Source of the DNA: Mytilus edulis
Taxonomy: Eukaryota > Mollusca > Bivalvia > Mytilida > Mytilidae
Reading direction: 5' to 3'
Assembly (NCBI RefSeq): GCF_963676685.1
Contig: NC_092344.1
Location: 52,040,830 to 52,104,829 of the forward strand
Length of the DNA stretch: 64,000 nucleotides
Shown here: piece by piece, positions 57,401-64,000 of the stretch
Numbering within the stretch: position 1 is the stretch's first letter
Layout of the letters: every line of letters starts with the position of its first letter
Position numbers and translations under genes: made by a program
The notes under the pieces: model-generated
What the model saw: the letters and a program-made list of their open reading frames with translations, nothing else
Told to the model about the DNA's origin: nothing
Databases searched by the model: none

Positions 57401-60400
57401 TGACCCATCTACCATTTATGCTCTCCCTTCCTTTAAACTAATACATGTATGGGGGGGTAGGAGGAGTCCTGATCCCGAAATCCCGGGCTTTGAAATACGT
57501 TATCCCGAGGTCCCGAATTTAGATAAATTTAAATCCGGACATCCCGAAAAAACGAATTCCCTGATCCTGGAAGGGTTAATCCTGAAATTCCAAGCTTAAA
57601 AACAGCTGATCCCGGAGTCCCGGTAAAGGTCCTATCCCCCTCATGTATATCAGAAGCATATAATTTATAATATACTATGTAGTGTATTACAGCCTGTAAG
57701 ACATTGTAAGAGTTGCAGATTCAAAATTTATAAAAAAAAAACATCATTTAAACCAAAAACAAAATCAGATTTGTTACTTAAGAAGTTTGATAAATTCTGG
57801 TTGGTGTTAGTACAATGTACTTTCTGTGCAATATTCTCATAAGAATTTTCAGAAAATGCCATTGTTAGCCTGGAACAGTTTGGTTAAATGTGAAATCATA
57901 AAATTAAATCTCTAAAATTAAATATCATGTAAGGTATGACACTTTAACTGTATCTCATACTGTGGTATCCTTTTTTTCAAAAACATATTTTAAGTTTGAT
58001 AGGATTTGTCACATAATTTTCAATTAATTTTTTTTAGAGGACCCCATCCATGTCATCTATCAGAACTTCTAATTGATTTTGATCAAATTTAGTTTCACAC
58101 TTTTTATGCCCGTGTCGTAGCTGGGGGGTATTACATTTTTAATCCTTTGTTCCTCTATACGTCCCAAATTTGGTTTCCGTTCTCTAACTTAAGTTTTCCT
58201 CAACTGAGTGTTATGAAACTTATAAACAATGCTTATTACATAACCACAAACTCAAATCAAGTACAAATTTGAGCATTGTCACTTTTATAGTTCTTGAGCA
58301 TGTTGAGTTACACAATGTAAGTCCCTTTATATTGTGATATGCAAGCAGGGGTGTTATATTTTTCTAATGGACACATTCCCCATATATTTTGAATACAGAA
58401 CAATTTATATGTGTATGAAGATTAATGTTGTAATGATGATCAGAGTAATTTATCCAGTTATATTTTGTAGGAGACACAGAGATTGATGACAGAGCCAGTA
58501 CAGGGTATTAAAGCAATTCCAGATGAATGTAATGCAAGATATTTTAAAGTAGTAGTTGATGGTCCAAAAGAGGTACTTTAATGACAGAATATGATATAAA
58601 TTAATTTTGTTAGACCAATTTTCAAGACAAAGTCAAATATAGGCCGTTTATAGCTTGCTGTTTGGTGTGAGACAAGGCTCTGTATTGAAGCCTGTACTTA
58701 CATGTAGACCTATAATAGTTTTAACTTTTAACACATTTTGACATAGTCCAGCTAGTATGGAGCAGGAACAGATGATATAAACATGTATTGACGGGACTTG
58801 ACACTACCTAATAATAGTGGAATTCATCTTCAGGTCAAAGTAAATAAATTACACGATACGGAAACGAACATGTAAATAATACGCAGTTGTTATTATCTAA
58901 ATAATTTCTAATAATATCAATAAATGCCATTCAAACTACATGTATGTAATGAGTGAGGCCAGTGTATTGAACATGATTTCTGTCGCTTCAAATCTGTCAT
59001 AATCACATTCATCTCATCACAGAAGAGTACAGAAGGAGTTATAAAATAATGGTGCTGATGGTATCCTCAGTAACCGTGAATTTCACAAACCAATATAAAG
59101 CACTTTACAGTACATCAAATTAATTCCTTTTACTGGTAATTTTATATGACAAAGTATACCATTCTGACTGCTTTTTTACATTGTATTTTATAACATAGGA
59201 AGTTTTAAATTCTTATATTTTATTTAAATGGTAGAGTGAAAAGTTATAACTTGAAGAATTAGACTAAATCTGGTAGATAGAAATTGATACATGTAACAGG
59301 AAGGAGGTTGATTATCTAGATTATCTTTCACTATTAGGAAATGAAAGGGAATAATGGCAAACTGATTTGTTTTCGTGATAATTTACAAAATACAAACACA
59401 CAAAATTGATGTAATATTCAGTGTAGATAATACTTTATAAATTTGGTACATCAAAAGTACTTTTGAGTTTTATTGAATAACACAAATTTATCTTTATAAG
59501 GGAAGATCAAACCCAAAATTTGCAAGCTAAAGATGTACATGTACATGTATAACTTCATATATGTGGGAGTTACATGTATATGAACAAATTGGTCAACTTT
59601 GCCTGAGGGAGCTGGAACCTTGTTTCTTCAAATTACAGATTATTTGATTCATTATAAAAAAAAAAAAATTATTTTTACAAGAAAACATTTATAAAACTCC
59701 CAAAGTGTCCCATATTTGTCAAGATGTTTATAATTATTTAAAAATAGTATACTAATAAAGTAATGCATGCAAGATGACAACTATTAGATAATTAGTATAA
59801 TGTTCATAATGTTCACAATGTTCATTTATATATACATGTACTTAGCCTTTCAATTTATACTGATAAATATGACTGCATTCATTTCTTCGAAAAATGAAAT
59901 ATTATGACTGATTGAGATTTGAGTTTGGCCACACACATGTATTTGATAAATATACTTTATTTTTATATTTACAGTCTCCCTATGAAAATGGTACATTTCA
60001 ATTAGAATTGTTTTTACCAGAAGAATATCCAATGTCTGCACCGAAAGTTAGATTTATGACTAAAATATATCATCCTAATATAGATAAACTTGGCAGAATA
60101 TGTCTAGATATATTAAAAGGTATGTTTCTAAATATTCTGCAATTTTTGCATTGCTTTTACTACATGTATTTTGAAATTTGCAATTGTATAGGAATGGAAA
60201 ACAGAGGTCAGAAATCAGCGGTCCACCAATGGGTTTTCAACACACTGTGAAAATCCTGCCCCTGGAGGCTGGCTGGCCCATAAACAAAAATCTGTACTAG
60301 TTCAGTGAAAATGAAAGTCAAAGTAAATTCAAAAAACATATAAATGAAGTGAAATTTAAAAACATACAAGACTAACAAGGCTGACTTGTGACAGGCACAA

Positions 60401-63400
60401 AAATTTGCATAATGTATAAAAATGGTCAGATCAGATCAATATGTGTAAATCAATACACTTGTCTCTGTAGTTTAGTTCACTTTGGTTTTGATCTTATATT
60501 GTTCCAGAGTGTAGCTGCTTAATGGTAGTGAAAGTCCATGCTATCTAATCCTTGATTAGAGACCATCAGCAGGACATTAAGGGTCTTCAAGAGTACTCTA
60601 TCTCTAATTTTGTGAAATTTCCATACATGTATTCATTCCTCTTGAACTATGAATGTATATATGTAGTTAAATATTGCAATGTGTTGTAATAGTCTCTTGT
60701 ATACATATATATCCATGCAGGGTCTGAAGTAGTATATACTACATGTATTGAGCTTCAAAATTTAAAAGTTTTAACCATACTGTGACTCATTTTCAGATCT
60801 AATTCCTATTTGCCTCATACATACATGTACATGTATTGTTCATGATAATATAAAAATAAGACAGCTATACATCAGATACCAAATGACCAGATTTAAACAA
60901 CTTGACCAATTATTGTGTATTGATTGGCTGCAAGAAAAGGAATTAGACATTAAACAGCACAAGGTGGCAAGGGACATGTGGCTTCAATGTGATTATATAT
61001 GTTTGTCCACTTAATTTTCAGATAAATGGAGTCCTGCATTACAGATAAGAACTGTTCTATTATCAATACAAGCTTTATTAAGTGCACCTAATCCAGATGA
61101 TCCCTTAGCAAATGATGTAGCAGAAGAATGGAAAACAAATGAAGCACAGGCTATAGAGAGAGGTAAGGATTTATTGTACTGTGTAAAAACACATTTATGA
61201 CTACATGTATAGTCACTGAAGGGCCTCCAATATGTGCAAAACCATTAGCATAGCTAGCTTTAAAAGGCTCTTAAATGACAAAGTTTAAACAATTCAAACA
61301 AAAAACAATGTATGTAAAAAAACAAATTTGTTTAACAGCTGCAAACGGCAATTACTGAATAACAGGCTCCTAGCTTGGGATTGGCACATGATATATATAA
61401 GAAGATGTGGTATGAGTGCCAGTGAGACAACTCTTCATCCAAGTCACAATTTATAAGAGTAATCCATTACAGGTCAAAGTACATTCTTCAACACAGAGCT
61501 TTGGCTCGCAAAGAACAGCAAGCTACAAAGGGGCCCAAAAATTACTAGTGTAAAACCATTTACACTGGAAAAACAACGGTCTAATCTAAAAACAATAAAC
61601 TTGTATACCACATCAACAATTGACAGTTAATGAACATCAGCTTTCTGACTTAGGACAGGTGCAGAGGGTTTAAATTTTAATAGGTACCAACCTTCACCCT
61701 TATCTGAAACAATAGTGTAAATCACAACATAGAAAGACACACTATAAAATAATCAATTGAAATGACTTTACTGAATCATTGAAATATTAACAAAAGTGAA
61801 CCTATGATATAATGTAAATACAAAATCAATAAAATACATGTAAGGGGTGAATAAAAAAATGCAATAGTAGTACATGTATACCCCTGTGATATGTTGAAAA
61901 CAAGAGGCTGTCACAACGACAGCGAACCGGATTTATTTACATTTATTTGTGTCCTGGCAATATCACAAGAACCATGGTGAAAGTGAAAATCATCAATATC
62001 AAATTTGACCTCTATTTTGTCATCAGTATCAACATTTTGAAATAATAATATTTGAAAAGCTTAGATTGAATGGTTCATGAGTAAATGCAACAACGTGAAT
62101 GGAAACGCCATTTTACGATCTTTTCAGAACCATAACTCCTGAACAGTAAAAGTCAAAATCGTCATTATGGAATTTGACCTCTATTTTGTCATCAGTAACA
62201 ACATATTAAAATTTCAAAAGTTTTGGTTGAATGGTTCATGAGAAAATGCACGGACACGACGGGAAACACCATTTTTCAATCTTTCAAGAACCATAACTCC
62301 TGAACGGTAAAAGTCAAAATCGTCATTATTGAACTTGACCTCCATTTTGTCATCAGTAACAGCATATTAAAATTTCGCAAGCTTTGGTAGAACAGTTCAT
62401 GCATAAATGCACGGACACGACTGGAAACTCCATTTTTCAATCTTTCAAGAACCATAACTCCTGAACGGTAAAAGTCAAAATCGTCATTATTGAACTTGAC
62501 CTCCATTCTGTCATCAGTAAAAACATTTTAAATTTGGGAAGCTTTGGTAGAACAGTTCATGAGTAAATGCACGGACACGACTGAAAACTCCATTTTTCAA
62601 TCTTTCAAGGACCATAACTCCTGAACGGTAAAAGTCAAAATCGCCATTATTTAACTTGACCTCTGTATAGTTGTCAGTAATAACATATTCAAATTTTAAA
62701 AGCTTTGGTTGAACAGTTCATGAGTTAATGCACGGACAACATTTGATTGCTGCCTTTCAAGAACCATAACTCCTGAACGGTAAAAGTCAAAATCGCCATT
62801 ATTGAACTTGACCTTCATATAGTTGTCAGTAATAACATATTAAAATTTTAAAAGCTTTGGTTGAACGGTTCATGAGTTAATGCACGGACAACATTTGATT
62901 GCCGCCCGCCCGCCCGGCCGCCCGCCGTACATCCCCAAATCAATAACCGACATTTTTGTCACAAAAATCCGGTTAAAAATTCAGAAAAACAACAATAACC
63001 TTTGTACTTCCTTAATTCAAACTTAGGGATACACTGTATTTTGACATCTTATGTGTATCAGATGTCTGTTTCTGAAGAAGAAAGAAATATTTTAAGGGCA
63101 TTTGTTTTGGCACATATTTAATATAAAAAGCAAGTGAATTCAGTCTGATTTAGGGCATTATTAAGATGAAGCTAATGCTAGAATAACAATTGTAATGAGT
63201 GTAAATCATCGATTCAAATGCACTTGCATGCTTCGTTAATCTTAGTAATTTCATGTACAATGAAATCAGATGTGGGACATAATCCCTTTAAATGTCCCCC
63301 TTCTTAAATGTGTGAAACAATCCCTTTGATGCAAAACTATTGAAATTATATGTCTGCAGTATATTTATACTTCCTCTAACAACCTTGATTTTTCTTGGGG

Positions 63401-63759
63401 GCGGGGTTGATACCATTGTTACCACTATATCAATGTTAAAAACCTCAGTGGTTTCAAAGTAGTGTGCTTACCCTGAGTCATGGAGGTTGTTGATTTAAAC
63501 CCCTGGCTAGGTCAAACGTTGAACATTTGCTTATTCTTTCTCAAGCACAGAATAAATGGGTCTGCAACTTGGGAAGTCTTCCTGCAAGCTGTTACCTTAA
63601 GAACTTGCAATCTTCCTCTATGACTACAATGGTTTGTAATTGTTAATGTATGATTTTACTTTCTTTTTGTGCCATGACAAGCTTTTCAATGTAGTTTTCT
63701 CTCTTTTTTTTCCAGCTAGAGCATGGACAAGAACCTATGCCAGTAGTTCAGACAAATAG
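54367..63759 (+). CDS. UBE2N: Ubiquitin-conjugating enzyme E2 N (Ubc13)
   Basis: Five exons: 54367-54408, 58471-58572, 59975-60119, 61022-61162, 63716-63759. They join in frame to 474 nt, 157 residues plus TAG, and all introns are GT-AG. UBE2N pairs with a UEV partner (UBE2V1/2) to build K63-linked ubiquitin chains in DNA-damage tolerance and NF-kB-type immune signalling (family knowledge). The UBC fold is complete: RRIIKETQRL at the N-terminus, [21 protein letters not shown] with the catalytic-site HPN (Asn83), active-site Cys91 in [17 protein letters not shown], and [20 protein letters not shown]. The N-terminus [11 protein letters not shown] is four residues longer than I recall for the human protein, and the tail SSSDK is divergent. 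The start ATG has A at -3 and G at +4. Confidence 0.96.
54842..54877. mobile_element. Mini-foldback insertion 5 (36 bp, 7-bp target duplication)
   Basis: CTGAGACTACTATAACA and TGTTATAGTAGTCTCAG are a perfect 17-bp stem with loop TG. GTTGTTG abuts both sides (54835-54841 and 54878-54884). It lies in UBE2N intron 1. An uninterrupted sister phrase (caatcactttaaggttgttgtg) occurs at about 54898-54920, giving an internal picture of the empty site. Confidence 0.75.
55074..56455. mobile_element. Element with tandem-array inverted termini (CCGGATCGACGTG)
   Basis: About six units of gatccggcccacgtc-type sequence (55085-55183) are mirrored by about six units of ggccggatcgacgtgg (56343-56440). The 8-bp word GTTACAGT borders both sides (55074-55081 and 56448-56455), a possible target duplication. 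The interior includes an inverted GATGTGGT-family copy and no coding gene; the short frames are translations of the arrays. It lies in UBE2N intron 1. Confidence 0.6.
56542..57327. mobile_element. Second element with tandem-motif inverted termini (GTGGGGCGAnTTG)
   Basis: gacaaatcgccccac (56542-56556) is the inverse of gtggggtgatttgtc (57313-57327) with one mismatch. Inside each end the word tcgcccca/tggggcga recurs several times (56542-56700 and 57148-57320). Non-coding, with no clear target duplication. It lies about 90 bp from the preceding element. Confidence 0.55.
57468..57640. repeat. Degenerate tandem of 'atcccgaggtcccga' words
   Basis: Words such as gatcccgaaatcccggg, tatcccgaggtcccgaa, catcccgaaaaa and gatcccggagtcccgg recur over 170 bp in UBE2N intron 1. 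The pattern suggests the end of another element of the tandem-terminus kind, but no mirrored partner was seen. Confidence 0.5.
58105..58385 (+). repeat. Dispersed repeat family G, single-unit copy
   Basis: Head tttatgcccgtgtcgtagct followed by a G-run, then ctctaacttaagttttcctc, caatgcttattacat and finally ctaatggacacattcccc. The same order of phrases is expanded into several units at 17870-19030. Confidence 0.65.
58471..58572 (+). CDS. UBE2N: UBE2N exon 2
   Basis: Acceptor tattttgtag, donor AAAGAG|gtactt. Thirty-four codons including [20 protein letters not shown] and [13 protein letters not shown]. Confidence 0.95.
59975..60119 (+). CDS. UBE2N: UBE2N exon 3 (catalytic)
   Basis: Acceptor tatatttacag, donor TTAAAAG|gtatgt. 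It carries the HPN motif and the active-site cysteine in GRICLDILK. The longer open frame here (59912-60250) runs into both introns by chance. Confidence 0.95.
61022..61162 (+). CDS. UBE2N: UBE2N exon 4
   Basis: Acceptor ttaattttcag, donor GAGAG|gtaagg. It encodes [20 protein letters not shown] through [12 protein letters not shown], nearly invariant among animal Ubc13 proteins. Confidence 0.95.
61399..61570 (+). repeat. Dispersed repeat 'GATGTGGT' family, copy in UBE2N intron 4
   Basis: Same phrase order as 1014-1165: gaagatgtggtatgagtgcc, gagacaactcttcatcc, ccattacaggtcaaagtaca, actagtgtaaaaccatt. Confidence 0.75.
61903..62975 (+). repeat. Dispersed repeat family E with five ~160-bp tandem units
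   Basis: Head aagaggctgtcacaacgaca+gcgaaccggat contains the hairpin gctgtc/gacagc. The body repeats ccataactcctgaacggtaa at about 62130, 62290, 62451, 62610 and 62765. A CG-rich patch (cgcccgcccggccgcccgcc, about 62903-62925) precedes the end, aaaaatccggttaaa, which mirrors the aaccggatt of the head. Non-coding; frames within are repeat translations. Confidence 0.8.
63716..63759 (+). CDS. UBE2N: UBE2N exon 5 (terminal)
   Basis: Acceptor tttttttccag. It encodes [18 protein letters not shown]. The 3' UTR runs from 63760 to at least the window end; no AATAAA is seen before it. Confidence 0.93.
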
Positions 63760-64000
63760 GATAAATCTAAAAGAAAGAAAGACTAGAATTAAGTGCTACA
63801 TATGTGATAAAAACAGTGTCATCACTTACCATTGTCACTTTATATCTGTGGAAATATTTATAGCGATCATCAAGATTCCATTCACTTAAGAATAAGAATG
63901 TGTGTATTTGTAGATATTTTAACAGTGGTGTAATTCCACATGTGTAATTCATTGCATTGCAGCCTTATTACATAAACATTTTAAATGAAGCAGATATAAT

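Noticed and set aside
59912..60250. Single-exon 112-residue E2-like protein
   Set aside because: Only 59975-60119 is UBE2N exon 3; the flanking residues come from intron sequence on either side.
1..64000. tRNA or rRNA genes
   Set aside because: No cloverleaf A/B-box pair or rRNA segment was recognised by eye; a covariance search would be needed to exclude a tRNA.

Overview
This is an AT-rich eukaryotic nuclear window from a bivalve mollusc, most likely a marine mussel (Mytilus or a close relative). The genes are split by long GT-AG introns, the coding sequences are animal orthologues, and most of the rest is dispersed repeats whose wording is typical of mussel genomes. The species call is inference from repeat style and gene content. 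No bacterial operons, CRISPR arrays or convincing tRNA/rRNA genes were seen.

Three genes are well supported, all on the + strand. (1) PPP4R2, the regulatory subunit 2 of protein phosphatase 4, has seven coding exons between 10042 and 17466, 529 codons plus stop. (2) An ELK-type (ternary complex factor) ETS transcription factor has its whole 330-residue coding sequence in one exon, 40287-41279, behind a splice acceptor that implies an upstream non-coding exon. A CCAAT/CRE/ETS-rich segment near 28.9-29.2 kb, ending in a strong donor, is a candidate for that exon. (3) UBE2N (Ubc13), the K63-ubiquitin E2, has five exons between 54367 and 63759, including a 14-codon first exon 4 kb upstream of exon 2; it encodes 157 residues. 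These look like independent housekeeping or signalling genes rather than a cluster.

Layout. 1-9.8 kb: nested DNA transposons (decayed hAT-like copies, a TTAA-type MITE, and an outer ~5 kb element with 21-bp perfect terminal inverted repeats) plus two LINE tails. 10-17.6 kb: PPP4R2, with one MITE nested in another in intron 2. 17.8-26.9 kb: repeat-rich, with a large diverged inverted duplication carrying remnants of a two-exon membrane-protein gene, and a 79-bp minisatellite built from two hairpins. 27-40 kb: a minisatellite, a possible promoter, a hammerhead-ribozyme-like motif between long direct repeats, a Helitron-like 3' end, and several kilobases with nothing recognised. 40.3-41.8 kb: ELK. 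42-54 kb: dispersed repeats with internal tandem units and two reverse-transcriptase elements, one with a second LINE tail nested inside it. 54.3-64 kb: UBE2N, whose first intron holds elements with tandem-array termini.

The most unusual signal is a set of five tiny (31-37 bp) near-perfect hairpins at 6.46, 38.3, 52.1, 53.3 and 54.8 kb. Each starts with C, ends with G and is flanked by a 7-bp direct repeat, and two share nearly the same sequence. They behave like a miniature mobile foldback element that I do not recognise from any described class.
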